DNA of 64,000 bases from Stutzerimonas stutzeri (GTDB taxonomy: Bacteria; Pseudomonadota; Gammaproteobacteria; Pseudomonadales; Pseudomonadaceae). Below are positions 25,893-34,773 of the stretch, one piece after another. The stretch is taken from positions 1,364,001 to 1,428,000 of the forward strand of contig NZ_CP139348.1 in the NCBI RefSeq assembly GCF_038561965.1, written 5' to 3'. Positions within the stretch are counted from its first letter, which is position 1. The number at the start of each line of letters is the position of its first letter. Position numbers and translations under genes: made by a program. The notes beneath the pieces were generated by a model. It did not search any database, was not told where the DNA came from, and saw only the letters and a list, made by a program, of their open reading frames with translations.

Positions 25893-26081
25893 ATGGACGC
25901 GGATGAACAACTCGCGGGCGATGAGCCCGATGTCACCATGACCGATGCCGGTGAAAAGAACCCTGGCGAAGACCCCGATTTCGACGACCAACCGTCGCTA
26001 CGGGACAATCCTGACGAGCCCGAAGTGCTGCCGGACGATCCGGATATCGAGGGCCGCGACGGCTCCAATCAGCCGGGCTAG
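25893..26081 (+). CDS. Small acidic hypothetical protein
   Basis: 62 residues from ATG 25893, with GGAG five bases upstream. Very rich in Asp, Glu and Pro (MDADEQLAGDEPDVTMTDAG, DNPDEPEVLPDDPDIEG), hydrophilic, probably disordered. No known domain. It ends 55 bases before a second small gene on the same strand, possibly co-transcribed. Confidence 0.6.
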   Translation: MDADEQLAGDEPDVTMTDAGEKNPGEDPDFDDQPSLRDNPDEPEVLPDDPDIEGRDGSNQPG

Positions 26082-26136
26082 CCGACCTATATTGATCCCG
26101 CGCCACTCGCGGGCTACCTATGCCAGAGGAATCGCC

Positions 26137-26346
26137 ATGAACATCTATCAAGTCAGGCCTACCGAAATGGGCTGGGAGCTGGAAGACCAGCAGTCGCAGG
26201 AAACCGTGTTGCGCACCCTCACCAAGGACGAGATGTACAGCGCCCTCGACGCCTTCATGGAGGGCCGTACGGCATCGGTCGAAGTCATCGGCCGCGATGG
26301 TGAACTGGAGGAAGAGCGGCCCTATCCTGGCAGCCATCATCCGTAG
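26137..26346 (+). CDS. Small DUF2188-like protein
   Basis: 69 residues. MNIYQVRPTEMGWELEDQQSQ, a central helix and ASVEVIGRDGELEEERPYPG fit the compact DUF2188-like pattern of strand-helix-strand ending in an xHGRDGxIxE-type motif. Function unknown. ATG 26137 follows AGAGGAATCGCC, with GAGGA as the Shine-Dalgarno. Confidence 0.7.
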   Translation: MNIYQVRPTEMGWELEDQQSQETVLRTLTKDEMYSALDAFMEGRTASVEVIGRDGELEEERPYPGSHHP

Positions 26347-26430
26347 CGCAGGCAGGGCAATTTCCTTCAATAAAGCGACTCCCACGAGCCGCTATCCTGT
26401 TGCCTCCTTCGATTGGCAAACAGAGTATTT

Positions 26431-27018
26431 ATGGACCCCTATCTCGCCATGGCCGCGTTCGCGCTGGCGTCTTCGATTACGCCCGGGCCGGTCAATCTGG
26501 TGGCGTTGAACTGCGGCGCACGCTTCGGCTTTCGCGCCAGCGGGCGGCACATTGCCGGCGCAACCATCGGTTTCACCCTGTTGCTGTTGCTCATTGGCCT
26601 CGGGCTGTACGAGCTGCTGGAGCGTGCGCCGATACTGATGCGTGGCATCCAGTGGGGTGGCGTGGCGTTTCTGTTGTACATGGCCTGGCGCCTGGCTGCT
26701 GATGATGGTCGGCTCGAACCTGCTGCCGCCAGTGGTGGCCCCTCGTTGCTCGATGGGGCGCTGATGCAGTGGCTCAACCCCAAGGCCTGGCTGGCCTCTG
26801 TCGCCGGGATGGGCCTGTTTGCGGCTAACGGCGATGTTCAGCGGGTCTGGCTGTTCGCCGCTCTGTACTTCCTCATCTGCTATGCCTCGATTGCCTGCTG
26901 GGCCGGCGCCGGAGCCTTTCTCAGTCGCTACCTGCAGGAGCCATCGCGGGTGCGCTGGCTGAATCGGACAATGGCGCTATTGCTGGCCGGCAGCGCGCTC
27001 TATCTCGTGGTCGGTTAG
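26431..27018 (+). CDS. LysE/RhtB-family exporter
   Basis: 195 residues, about six membrane helices. N-terminal FALASSITPGPVNLVALNCGARFGFRASGRHIAGATIGF carries the TPGP-N motif of LysE amino-acid/metabolite exporters; later ALMQWLNPKAWLASVAGMG is the second family signature. ATG 26431 is chosen (MDPYLAMAAF); an ATG at 26413 would add six residues. The stop overlaps the stop of the convergent AraC regulator; such LysE/AraC pairs often form exporter-regulator units. Confidence 0.9.
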   Translation: MDPYLAMAAFALASSITPGPVNLVALNCGARFGFRASGRHIAGATIGFTLLLLLIGLGLYELLERAPILMRGIQWGGVAFLLYMAWRLAADDGRLEPAAASGGPSLLDGALMQWLNPKAWLASVAGMGLFAANGDVQRVWLFAALYFLICYASIACWAGAGAFLSRYLQEPSRVRWLNRTMALLLAGSALYLVVG

Positions 27019-27926
27019 CTGCGGGCAGTCCGGTCGCGATACTGGCCGGGCGTCGCGGCCAGCTGGCGCTTGAAGGTGCGCTGGAAGTGCGCCTGGTCGG
27101 CAAAGCCTGCGGCCAGCGCCACCTCGGCAAGATCCAGGCCCTGGCGAAGCCAGTGCTGGCTGCGCTGGATACGGCGGTTGAGCAGATAGGCATGCGGGGT
27201 CATGCCGTAGTGCTGCTTGAACGTGCGGATCAGGTAGGAAGGCGACAGCTCGGCGGCCTGGCAGATGTCTTCCAGGCGCAGCGCGTCGGTGCAGTGCTCG
27301 GCAATGTAGTCGGCAGCGCGACTCAGTTGCTGCAACGGCTCGGTGCGCGACTCGGTTGGCGCGGGCGCTAGCGTCTGTTGCAGCAGGGTGAAGTATTCGA
27401 CCGCAGCGCTCTGCTTGTGCAGCGTGTCCGCCAGCGGGTCGAGCAGCGTGGCGTACAGCTGCGTCAGCCCGTCGAACAAGCCCGGATTGAGGCTCTGGAT
27501 CGGTGCGTAGGGGATGAAAACCCCGTCGCTGCTGACGCCCAATTCATTCTGCAGCGCGCCCAGCCAGCGTGCGTCGACGTAAAACATAAGATACGACCAG
27601 GCCTGGCCATCGATGGGATTGCAGGCATGCAGCGTTTGCGGATTGATCAGCACCAGCGTGCCGCGTGCGATCGTTTCGCGGGCCTCGCCGTTGAAGTAGG
27701 TGCTCGCACCTGCTGTGATCGCGCCGATTGAAAAGGTCTCGTGGCAATGCGGCGCATAGCAGACCTTGCGCCCGTCGGCGACTGCTCGCGCTTCGAGAAA
27801 GGGCAGCGCGGCGTCGCGCCAGAAGCGTGGCTGGTCGTCGTTCGGGTTGTTCACCTTGCACCTGCCGTCATTGATACGAAACTGGCGTCTGACTCTAGCA
27901 ATCATCTGCCGCTCTGGCATGCTCAA
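27015..27926 (-). CDS. AraC-family transcriptional regulator with cupin domain
   Basis: 303 residues as written, with uncertain start. The N-terminal half is an AraC-type cupin ligand domain (CYAPHCHETFSIGAITAGASTYFNGEARETIARGTLVLINPQTLHACNPID). The C-terminal 100 residues carry two HTHs: LRLEDICQAAELSPSYLIRTFKQHYGMTPHAYLLNRRI and LDLAEVALAAGFADQAHFQRTFKRQLAATPGQYR. A GTG near 27852 (VNNPNDDQ) gives a more typical 278-residue protein. Convergent with and probably regulating the LysE exporter. Confidence 0.9.
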   Translation of the reverse strand: MSMPERQMIARVRRQFRINDGRCKVNNPNDDQPRFWRDAALPFLEARAVADGRKVCYAPHCHETFSIGAITAGASTYFNGEARETIARGTLVLINPQTLHACNPIDGQAWSYLMFYVDARWLGALQNELGVSSDGVFIPYAPIQSLNPGLFDGLTQLYATLLDPLADTLHKQSAAVEYFTLLQQTLAPAPTESRTEPLQQLSRAADYIAEHCTDALRLEDICQAAELSPSYLIRTFKQHYGMTPHAYLLNRRIQRSQHWLRQGLDLAEVALAAGFADQAHFQRTFKRQLAATPGQYRDRTARS

Positions 27927-27966
27927 TGATCCGGCTCGCCGTTTCGTCTTCCGAACAGGAGTTCAT

Positions 27967-28392
27967 ATGCGCCCAATTCTCGCTTTCGCCGCACTGCTTT
28001 CGCTGGCTGGCTGCTCGTCCTGGCAGCCCGATGCCGAAGACGTCGTCCCGGTGCCGGCCGAGCGTGTACTGGCGTATCAGCAGACGCTGGATAACTCCGG
28101 TGAGGTGGTGGTGACGCGGGACTTCGGCTTGCGCGGCGGTGGTTGCTATATCGCCGTGCTGATCGATCGTGAGCTGGCGGCGCGCATTCATGTCGGGGAG
28201 GTGGTGCGCTTTCAGGTGCCGGCCGGCGCGCGGATCGTCAGCATTGGCACCGATCCGCTGGATGACACGCTGTGCGGCAAACTCAGCCTGCGCCGAGAGA
28301 AGCTGGCACAGGTGCAAGCGGGGCAGACGCTGGAGTTTCGTGTGATCAGCGACAACCGCATTGGCTTTGACATCTTGCCGGTCAAGCGCTGA
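27967..28392 (+). CDS. Hypothetical lipoprotein
   Basis: 141 residues. MRPILAFAALLSLAGCSSWQP has a clear lipobox LAGC at residues 13-16, so a lipid-anchored envelope protein. ATG 27967 follows AGGAG. The mature part has a strand-rich stretch FGLRGGGCYIAVLIDRELAARIHVGEVVRFQVPAGARIVSIGTDP and two further cysteines. No known function; the style resembles small 2TM/lipoprotein families of Pseudomonas. Lies divergently from the AraC gene. Confidence 0.8.
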   Translation: MRPILAFAALLSLAGCSSWQPDAEDVVPVPAERVLAYQQTLDNSGEVVVTRDFGLRGGGCYIAVLIDRELAARIHVGEVVRFQVPAGARIVSIGTDPLDDTLCGKLSLRREKLAQVQAGQTLEFRVISDNRIGFDILPVKR

Positions 28393-28404
28393 TCGACCGG
28401 TGAG

Positions 28405-28755
28405 CTACTTGATCACCGTCCGCGCAGTCTTCAGGTATTCGTTGGCGTAGCGCTTCACTTCGTCGGCATCCTTGGCTTCCGAGGCGATGTGGATTTCCTC
28501 GAGGGTGTCGGTCAGGCCGTCCATCTCCTCGTTGATCTTGTCCAGCGCGTCTTTCAGCGTGTAGGTCAGTTCGTGAATCTGCGCCATGCTTTCCGGCGTC
28601 AGGCCTTGCGCCATGGCCTGTTCCAGGCGGCTGTTGTAGTCGGAAAAGTTCTTCACCGCCTCGGCCAGGTTGCGCGATGGCTGGGCGTCGGCCAGAGCAT
28701 GGCCGGCAATGCTAGTGGTCAGCGCCAGAACGGCACTCTTGATAAGCGTTTTCAC
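28405..28755 (-). CDS. Periplasmic helical protein (DUF6746-like)
   Basis: 116 residues with signal peptide (MKTLIKSAVLALTTSIAGHALA). The mature part is almost entirely helical: LAEAVKNFSDYNSRLEQAMAQG, MAQIHELTYTLKDALDKINEEMDGLTDTLEEIHIASEAKD. This pattern matches DUF6746, small periplasmic proteins of unknown function in pseudomonads. Convergent with the lipoprotein gene. Confidence 0.75.
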   Translation of the reverse strand: MKTLIKSAVLALTTSIAGHALADAQPSRNLAEAVKNFSDYNSRLEQAMAQGLTPESMAQIHELTYTLKDALDKINEEMDGLTDTLEEIHIASEAKDADEVKRYANEYLKTARTVIK

Positions 28756-28950
28756 GACAGGTCCCTTGCTGAAATTGTGGGGCGCGAAGGTATCAGCTGT
28801 TCATCCGGACGCTGCGCAGCAGCGCACAGTATGCGCAGCGCCATTAGTCGTAGGCCGCTCGCTTGGCGAACCCCGCTGCGCCGGTGCCGAGGGCGTCAGG
28901 TGGCTTCGAGTCTGGTTTTGGACGGGGAACCCTCTTGGCCTCATCCGCTC

Positions 28951-28966
28951 TGGCATGGGCCTTGCG
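28951..28966 (+). promoter_or_regulatory. Sigma-54-like promoter motif
   Basis: TGGCATG, four bases, TTGCG: fifteen of sixteen positions fit the consensus TGGCACG-N4-TTGCW (with Y at the sixth base), with GG and GC eleven bases apart. It points towards the chemoreceptor gene starting at 29231. No activator site was identified. Confidence 0.5.
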
Positions 28967-28998
28967 AGGTTAAACCTGGTTACAGCTTCGCGTTAAAA

Positions 28999-29006
28999 GC
29001 CGATAA
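28999..29006 (+). promoter_or_regulatory. FliA (sigma-28)-type -10 element
   Basis: GCCGATAA is the exact FliA -10 sequence and lies 224 bases upstream of a chemoreceptor gene, the expected class of FliA targets. The matching -35 (TAAA-like, 15 bases upstream) is poor: TTAC at 28980-28983. Initiation would be near 29013. Confidence 0.5.
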
Positions 29007-29230
29007 GGGGTGACCGATACCGAACGGTTAGATGGCACAATGCCTCTATTGGCGCGCGAGTACTCTGGGATTCAATAACAAACACCTCGAGGCCTTGCCC
29101 CCCCATGTCACGTCCCGCAATGGGACATCGGTCGAGCAGATCGACCGTGCTGCCAGAACCAATTACAAAGAACTGCCTTACTTGCCAATTGCCGCCCTCA
29201 GAGACGGCACGTCATATGGAAAGAATGAAT

Positions 29231-30847
29231 ATGCAGCAACTCACCATCCGTGCCCGCCTGCTGATGCTGGTTGGGGCGATGCTCTTGGCTTGTCTGGTCA
29301 TCGGCCTGACCGGGCTGAACGCACAGCAGCGCAGCGTAGCCGGGCTGAATACGGTCTACCTCGACCGCGTCGTACCGCTGCGTGACCTCAAGCTGATCGC
29401 CGATCTGTATGCGGTGAAGATCGTCGACACCACGCACAAGACGCGCAGCGGCATGCTCACCTACGGACAGGCGCGTGATGATGTGCGTAATGCGCGCGGC
29501 GAGATTCGCCGTCTGTGGGGCGACTTCATGAGCACCAAGCTGATCGAAGCCGAACGCCGGGTGGCGACGCGCCTCGAGGGGTTGATGAAAGCTGCCGACG
29601 CTCCGCTGGACGAGCTGGAGCGCACGCTCGATCGCCACAGCGAGAAGCGCCTGGCAGCGTTCGTCATCAACGATCTGTATCCGCTGATCGATCCCATTTC
29701 CGAGGGCTACAGCGAGCTGATCGAGATGCAATTGGGTGAGGCCAAGGCTGAATATGATCAGGCGTTGGCGCTGTATGAGCGCAACCGCGTGCTGAATATC
29801 GGCCTGTTGCTGGCACTGATGATCGGCGGCGGGCTGTTTGCCATGGTATTGCTGCGCAGCATCAGCCGACCGCTGCAAGAGCTGAAGCAGGCCGCTGCAT
29901 CGGTTGCCGCAGGTGACCTGACTCGGACCATCGAGTGCCGCGGGCGTGACGAGATCACCGAAGTGCAACAGTCGATTCGGCAGATGCAGAGCACCCTGCG
30001 CGACACCTTGCAGGATATCCAGGGCTCGGCCACGCAGCTGGCATCCGCAGCCGAAGAGCTGCATGCCGTCACCCAGCACACCGCCCAGGGCATCCACCAG
30101 CAGAACGAAGAAGTACAGATGGCGGCCACCGCAGTCACCGAGATGTCTGCGGCAGTGGATGAGGTGGCGGGCAACGCCAATCGAACCTCGGATGCCTCGC
30201 GCGATGCCGAGACGGTTGCCGAAGCTGGCCGCCGCCAGGTCACCGCGACGCGCCAGACCATTCACCAGCTCAGCGACCGGCTGCAGGAAAGCGTTGGCAC
30301 CGTGACCCGTCTGGCCGATGAAGCGGCGAGTATTGGCCAGGTGGCAGACGTGATCCGCTCGATTGCCGAGCAGACCAACCTGCTGGCGCTCAATGCTGCC
30401 ATCGAGGCGGCGCGCGCGGGCGAGGCCGGGCGTGGTTTTGCTGTGGTGGCCGACGAGGTACGCAACCTGGCGCAGCGCACGCAGAGCTCGACCCAGGAAA
30501 TCGAGCGCATGATCGGCGCGATCCAGAGCGCCACCGAGCAATCGGTGCGCGACATGCAGCAGAGCAGTGAATTCGCTTCCCGCAGCCAGGCCATGGCTGA
30601 CGAAGCGGATGTAGCGCTGGGACTTATCGCCGAGCGGGTCGGACAGATCAATGAGATGAACCTGGTGATCGCCAGCGCAGCCGAGGAGCAGGCCCAGGTC
30701 GCCCGCGAAGTGGACCGCAACCTTATCGCCATTCGCGACATTTCCGAGCAGAGCGCCACCGGTGCGCAGCAGACTTCGGTAGCTAGCGACGAACTGGCGC
30801 GCCTGGCGACGCAGCTCAACCAGCTGGTCGGCCGCTTCCGTCTGTAA
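29231..30847 (+). CDS. Methyl-accepting chemotaxis protein (4HB_MCP type)
   Basis: 538 residues from ATG 29231, with ATGs at 29216 and 29225 also possible. Order: helix MLVGAMLLACLVIGLTGLNAQQRS, a four-helix-bundle periplasmic sensor (about residues 32-180), helix IGLLLALMIGGGLFAMVLL, HAMP (SISRPLQELKQAAASVAAGDLTRTIE), then the cytoplasmic domain with hairpin tip IAEQTNLLALNAAIEAARAGEAGRGFAVVADEVRNLAQRT. No CheB/CheR-tethering pentapeptide is visible at the C-terminus (ends LVGRFRL). Chemoreceptor, ligand unknown. Behind FliA/sigma-54-like motifs. Confidence 0.95.
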   Translation: MQQLTIRARLLMLVGAMLLACLVIGLTGLNAQQRSVAGLNTVYLDRVVPLRDLKLIADLYAVKIVDTTHKTRSGMLTYGQARDDVRNARGEIRRLWGDFMSTKLIEAERRVATRLEGLMKAADAPLDELERTLDRHSEKRLAAFVINDLYPLIDPISEGYSELIEMQLGEAKAEYDQALALYERNRVLNIGLLLALMIGGGLFAMVLLRSISRPLQELKQAAASVAAGDLTRTIECRGRDEITEVQQSIRQMQSTLRDTLQDIQGSATQLASAAEELHAVTQHTAQGIHQQNEEVQMAATAVTEMSAAVDEVAGNANRTSDASRDAETVAEAGRRQVTATRQTIHQLSDRLQESVGTVTRLADEAASIGQVADVIRSIAEQTNLLALNAAIEAARAGEAGRGFAVVADEVRNLAQRTQSSTQEIERMIGAIQSATEQSVRDMQQSSEFASRSQAMADEADVALGLIAERVGQINEMNLVIASAAEEQAQVAREVDRNLIAIRDISEQSATGAQQTSVASDELARLATQLNQLVGRFRL

Positions 30848-30970
30848 GCGCCGGGCGATGGGCTGATGCGGTCGGGACATGCGATGTCGCAATCCGACCG
30901 CGAACCTGACGGGACGAACGCATTCCTATGTACGGGTTTCCCCCGATCCATACTGAACAAGGAGTCGCGT

Positions 30971-31978
30971 GTGAAAACAGCCGTGTCCGTCCTGGCGCTC
31001 GCCACCGGTCTAACCCTCAGCCTGCCGCTGCTGGCCGAAAGCCGACCGGCCTTTGGTCCGCAGCTGGAAGGCTTCAGCTACCCGCATCCGCTCAAGCACT
31101 ACCGTTTCGAATCCCAGGGCAAGGCGCTGGAGATGGCCTTCATAGACGTCGAGCCGCAGGGCAAGGCGAACGGCCGCACGGCGCTGTTGCTGCATGGCAA
31201 GAACTTCTGTGGGGCGACCTGGGAACGCACCATCAAGGTGCTTGGCGATGCCGGCTACCGGGTGATTGCACCCGATCAGGTCGGCTTCTGTAGCTCGAGC
31301 AAGCCCGAGGGTTACCAGTTCAGCTTCGCCCAGCTGGCGCACAATACCCAGGCACTCCTCGAGCAGGAGAGCATCGAACAGGTCACGGTGATCGGCCACT
31401 CGATGGGCGGCATGCTGGCGGCGCGGCTGGCGCTGAACTACCCGCAGCGGGTCGAGCAGCTGGTACTGGTCAACCCAATCGGTCTCGAGGACTGGCAGGC
31501 CGAAGGCGTACCGTACGCCTCGATTGATCAGCTCTACCAATCGGAACTCAAGACGGACTTCGACAGCATCAAGGCCTACCAGCAGAAGTTCTACTACAAC
31601 GGCAACTGGAAGCCGGAGTACGACCGCTGGGTTGGCATGCTGGCGGGTATGTATGCCGGAGAGGGCAAGCAGCAGGTCGCCTGGAACCAGGCGCAGACCT
31701 CGGAAATGGTCTTCACCCAGCCAGTGATCCATGAATTTTCTCGGATCAAAACCCCCACCTTGCTATTGATCGGCGGGCTGGATCGCACCGCGCCGGGCGC
31801 CAACCGCGCTCCGGAGGACGTCGCCAAGCGTTTGGGCAATTATCCAGAGCTGGGCCGTCAGGCCGCCGCGATGATTCCGGATGCGACGCTGGTGGCCTTC
31901 CCTGATCTGGGGCATTCACCGCAGGTCGAGGCACCGGAAGAGTTCCACCGTGCGCTGCTCGAGAGGCTGCAGCGCTAA
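30971..31978 (+). CDS. Secreted alpha/beta hydrolase
   Basis: 335 residues with signal peptide (VKTAVSVLALATGLTLSLPLLAES). Nucleophile elbow GHSMGGMLAARLALNYP, oxyanion region LLLHGKNFCGATWERT, acid region LLLIGGLDRTAPGANRAPEDV and His region FPDLGHSPQVEAPEEF. The long Arg/Tyr-rich cap IKAYQQKFYYNGNWKPEYDRWVGMLAGMYAGEGKQQ is typical of a periplasmic hydrolase subfamily in Pseudomonas. The start is GTG 30971 with AGGAG six bases upstream. Substrate unknown. Confidence 0.92.
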   Translation: MKTAVSVLALATGLTLSLPLLAESRPAFGPQLEGFSYPHPLKHYRFESQGKALEMAFIDVEPQGKANGRTALLLHGKNFCGATWERTIKVLGDAGYRVIAPDQVGFCSSSKPEGYQFSFAQLAHNTQALLEQESIEQVTVIGHSMGGMLAARLALNYPQRVEQLVLVNPIGLEDWQAEGVPYASIDQLYQSELKTDFDSIKAYQQKFYYNGNWKPEYDRWVGMLAGMYAGEGKQQVAWNQAQTSEMVFTQPVIHEFSRIKTPTLLLIGGLDRTAPGANRAPEDVAKRLGNYPELGRQAAAMIPDATLVAFPDLGHSPQVEAPEEFHRALLERLQR

Positions 31979-32017
31979 GCGGGATCACCGGCGCTGCCGG
32001 GCGACTCACCTCAGTTA

Positions 32018-32086
32018 CGTAGGGTGGGATTTAGTACACCGGACACCCCGCGGTGCATCGGCTGGTGGGCTGAAGCCCACCCTACG
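32018..32086. repeat. REP-like inverted pair, GTAGGGTGGGCT family
   Basis: CGTAGGGTGG (32018-32027) and, in the opposite orientation, GGTGGGCTGAAGCCCACCCTACG (32064-32086) with its own stem GGTGGGCT/AGCCCACC. The outer CGTAGGGTGG and CCACCCTACG form a larger inverted pair across the 69-base unit. It lies between two unrelated hydrolase genes. Confidence 0.75.
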
Positions 32087-32121
32087 GCGAGGTCCGCGCG
32101 AGGCGCAGGACGGCCCCAAGC

Positions 32122-33048
32122 CTAACCGCGCCTGGAGACTTCGAGGGATGGCGGCGTGTCGGATTCCAGTAACGCCTGCAACGCACGGCCATAGGCGCCG
32201 AGCGCCACGCGCAGGCTGTTGTTGTGGGTGGCGCCCTCGACCAACAACAGCTGCTTGGGCTGGCGCGCGGCTTGATACAGCTGCTCGCTGAAGCGCGCCG
32301 GCACATAGCGGTCTTCGGTGCCGTGGACTACGAGCAGAGGCATGCCGATGCGGTCGATCTTCTTCACCGAATCGAATTTCTGCGACAGCAGCCAGCGCAC
32401 CGGCAGGCTGGTGTCGGATACCACCGTCGCCACGTCGGCAAGTGAGGTGAAGGTCGATTCGATGATCAAGGCACGCGCCTCGGCTGGCGCGTCCTCGCGT
32501 TCGGCCTGTTGCCCCAGCTCCGCGGCCAGATCGACGGCCACCGCGCCGCCTAGGGAATGGCCGTAGATGAAGCGCTTGTTGGCATCCGGCTGCAGTGCTT
32601 TCAGGCGTTCCCAGCCGATACGTGCATCGGCATAGACGCTGCGCTCCGATGGCAGGTCGCCGAGGCTCTGGCCGAAACCGCGGTAGTCGATGGCCAGCAC
32701 AGAGAAGCCCAGCGCGCGCAGTTGTTCCAGGCGAAACAGGTGGCCGGTGAGGTTCCAACGCACGCCGTGCAGGTAGAGCAGGGCGGGTGCATCAGCGTCG
32801 GCGGCTGGCCACCACCAGGCATGAATGTTCTGTTCGTCGCCGAATGCCGAATCGGTCAGCTGCAACTCTTCGATGCCGCGTGGCAGGCCGCTGAACCAGG
32901 ACGCGGTGCCCGGTTCGATTCGGAACACCAACTCGCGCTCTTTCTGTTCGAGCACAGAACAGCCCACCGGCAGGCCAACGGCGAACAGGGCGATGAGCAA
33001 CAGGCAGAGCCGTCGGGCTCTGCTGCGAAACAGAAAGAAGCGCTGCAA
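32122..33048 (-). CDS. Lipoprotein alpha/beta hydrolase
   Basis: 308 residues. A charged N-terminus, then LCLLLIALFAVGLPVGCSVL with lipobox PVGC at about residues 27-30: a lipid-anchored hydrolase. Fold motifs: LLYLHGVRWNLTGHL, LAIDYRGFGQSLGDLPSE, nucleophile elbow GHSLGGAVAVDLAAEL, ESTFTSLADVA, acid region LLVVHGTEDRYVPARFSEQLY and His region EGATHNNSL. This is the BEM46-like subfamily of serine hydrolases. Not linked to neighbours; a 137-base gap separates it from the MFS gene. Confidence 0.9.
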   Translation of the reverse strand: MQRFFLFRSRARRLCLLLIALFAVGLPVGCSVLEQKERELVFRIEPGTASWFSGLPRGIEELQLTDSAFGDEQNIHAWWWPAADADAPALLYLHGVRWNLTGHLFRLEQLRALGFSVLAIDYRGFGQSLGDLPSERSVYADARIGWERLKALQPDANKRFIYGHSLGGAVAVDLAAELGQQAEREDAPAEARALIIESTFTSLADVATVVSDTSLPVRWLLSQKFDSVKKIDRIGMPLLVVHGTEDRYVPARFSEQLYQAARQPKQLLLVEGATHNNSLRVALGAYGRALQALLESDTPPSLEVSRRG

Positions 33049-33185
33049 GGTCAGGGTCTCGAAAAATCAGAGGCTATAGATAGATAGGACCCGCTTGCCG
33101 AATGATCTGCAATGCGGCCCTTCGCTTCACTAATTACTGCATGTTGCGCGCCATGGTCGCAGCCAACGGACAGCCGGCGTCGCGC

Positions 33186-34412
33186 TCAGGAGCAGCAGGT
33201 CGCCGGGCTCGACTCGGAATCCCGTACGGCGCGTTCGATCTTCCAGGCCCAGGCAAATACCAGCAGGCCGCCGACGGCCGTAGCGGCACCGATGTAGCCG
33301 GTCGAAGTCCAGCCAAAGCCCGCAGTGATCGCCAGGCCGCCGAGCCAGGGGCCGAGGGCATTGGCGACGTTGAAGGCGGCGTGATTGGAGGCGGCAGCCA
33401 GCGTCTGGGCATCTGCGGCGACGTCCATCAGATGGGTCTGCAGGGCGGGCGACAGCGACACCATGGTGCCCACTGCGAACACCGCAGGGAAGATCGTCCA
33501 GACGGAGTGTGCCGCCAGTGGAAACACCAGCAACACCAGCGCGCTCCACAACAGCAGCCAGGCGACTGCCTTGAAGCGCAGCTTATCGAACAGCCAGCCC
33601 CCGACCAGGTTGCCGACGATGCCGCCCAAGCCGAATGCAGCGAGGGCAAATGGAATCCAGCCGGCGCTGACACCGGTTACCTCCAGCAGGGTCGGTGCCA
33701 TGTAGCTGAACACGCAGAACATGCCGGCGAAGCCTATCGAGCTGATCGCCAGCGCCAGCCAGACCTGCGGCCGGTTGAACGCGCGTATCTCGTGCAGCGG
33801 GCTGTTGCGCGGCTCGTCGCGGTTCAGCGGCAGGAACAGCGCCACCAGCAGCACCGTCAGCAGGGCGATGGCGCCGACCAGGGCGAACGCATAGCGCCAG
33901 CTCAGCCATTGCCCGAGCCAGGTGGCCAGCGGGTTGCCGATCAAGATCGCCACGGTCAGCCCCATCAGCACGCGGGCGACGGCCTGGGCGCGTTTGTCTG
34001 GCGGCACCATCGAGGCCGCCACCAGCATCGCCACGCCGAAATAGGCGCCGTGGGGCAGCCCGGTAACGAAGCGGAAGGCCATCAGCGTGGCGTAATCCGG
34101 CGCCAGGGCGCTGGCGAAGTTGCCCAGGGCGAAGAAGCCCATCAGCAACAGCAGCAGCTGTCGGCGGAACAGCCTCGAACCGAGAATTGCCAGCAGCGGC
34201 GCGCCGACCACCACGCCCAGCGCGTAGGTACTGATGACGTTACCGACCTGGGGTTCGCTGATGCCCAGCCCCTCGGCCACGTTGGGCATCAGCCCCATGA
34301 TGGCGAACTCGCCGGTACCGATGGCGAAACCGCCCATGGCCAGCGCCAGTTCGAGCAGCAGTACGGCACGGGCGGAAAGGGGCGGGGTCGCTGCGGTGGC
34401 GGGTGCCGTCAT
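33186..34412 (-). CDS. MFS transporter (AraJ/YdhP-like exporter)
   Basis: 408 residues, 12 predicted helices. The N-terminal GGFAIGTGEFAIMGLMPNVAEGLGISEPQVGNVISTYALGVVVGAPLLAILGSRLFRRQ includes the exporter-type motif around TGEF and a G-x-L-x-R-R-Q loop. ATG 34412 with GAGG upstream is preferred to 34655. Probably exports arabinose-like sugars, purines or drugs; not assignable by sequence. Divergent from the second chemoreceptor. Confidence 0.88.
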   Translation of the reverse strand: MTAPATAATPPLSARAVLLLELALAMGGFAIGTGEFAIMGLMPNVAEGLGISEPQVGNVISTYALGVVVGAPLLAILGSRLFRRQLLLLLMGFFALGNFASALAPDYATLMAFRFVTGLPHGAYFGVAMLVAASMVPPDKRAQAVARVLMGLTVAILIGNPLATWLGQWLSWRYAFALVGAIALLTVLLVALFLPLNRDEPRNSPLHEIRAFNRPQVWLALAISSIGFAGMFCVFSYMAPTLLEVTGVSAGWIPFALAAFGLGGIVGNLVGGWLFDKLRFKAVAWLLLWSALVLLVFPLAAHSVWTIFPAVFAVGTMVSLSPALQTHLMDVAADAQTLAAASNHAAFNVANALGPWLGGLAITAGFGWTSTGYIGAATAVGGLLVFAWAWKIERAVRDSESSPATCCS

Positions 34413-34773
34413 AATTACCTCGGCGCGTTGAAAAGAGGCGGCATTATTTACGCTTGGGCGCGCAGGTAAAGCCCTACCGCTGAAGAAGGAGATCACAGGG
34501 TGGTGGGATTGCAACGGCAAGCCGGAGTTCGCCTGCTGTGCAGGGAACCCTGCGCACGGGGTGGCGATGGACCAGGCATCGGACGGGCGGTCTGCTGGCG
34601 CCAGTTTTTTTGCCCTGCAATCTTGACTCTGATCAGGGTGACTGTGAGGTCGCATCCGTATTTTGCGCGGCAGATCTCATTTCGTTCTGATCGCCTCGAA
34701 GCACCTCGGCACCGCCGGGCAACTCGACGCCGATCGCTCTCGTGCAGCACCTCGCATCGTCCAGGAACGCCCC
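34413..34773. other. 361-base divergent region
   Basis: Between the MFS gene and the second chemoreceptor gene. No protein-like frame. A T7 run (34608-34614) precedes the likely chemoreceptor promoter zone, and AGGA (34763-34766) is its Shine-Dalgarno. No FliA -10 as clear as that of the first chemoreceptor was found. Confidence 0.45.

Larger units (their letters stand above)
28756..29230. other. 475-base region upstream of chemoreceptor gene
   Basis: No protein-like frame on either strand, though a weak open frame crosses it. It contains two promoter-like motifs (28951-28966 and 28999-29006, listed separately). The start of the gap is the leader of the DUF6746-like gene. Confidence 0.5.

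Noticed and set aside
29198..30892. Long open frame antisense to the first chemoreceptor gene
   Set aside because: It mirrors the chemoreceptor gene in high-GC DNA and has no domain; the plus strand is clearly coding.
33102..34469. Long plus-strand frame antisense to the MFS gene
   Set aside because: Product is His/Gln/Arg-rich without motifs; a GC-driven shadow of a clear transporter gene.
34729..34736. GCCGATCG as a FliA -10 for the second chemoreceptor
   Set aside because: Two mismatches to GCCGATAA and no TAAA-type -35; weaker than the site at 28999.
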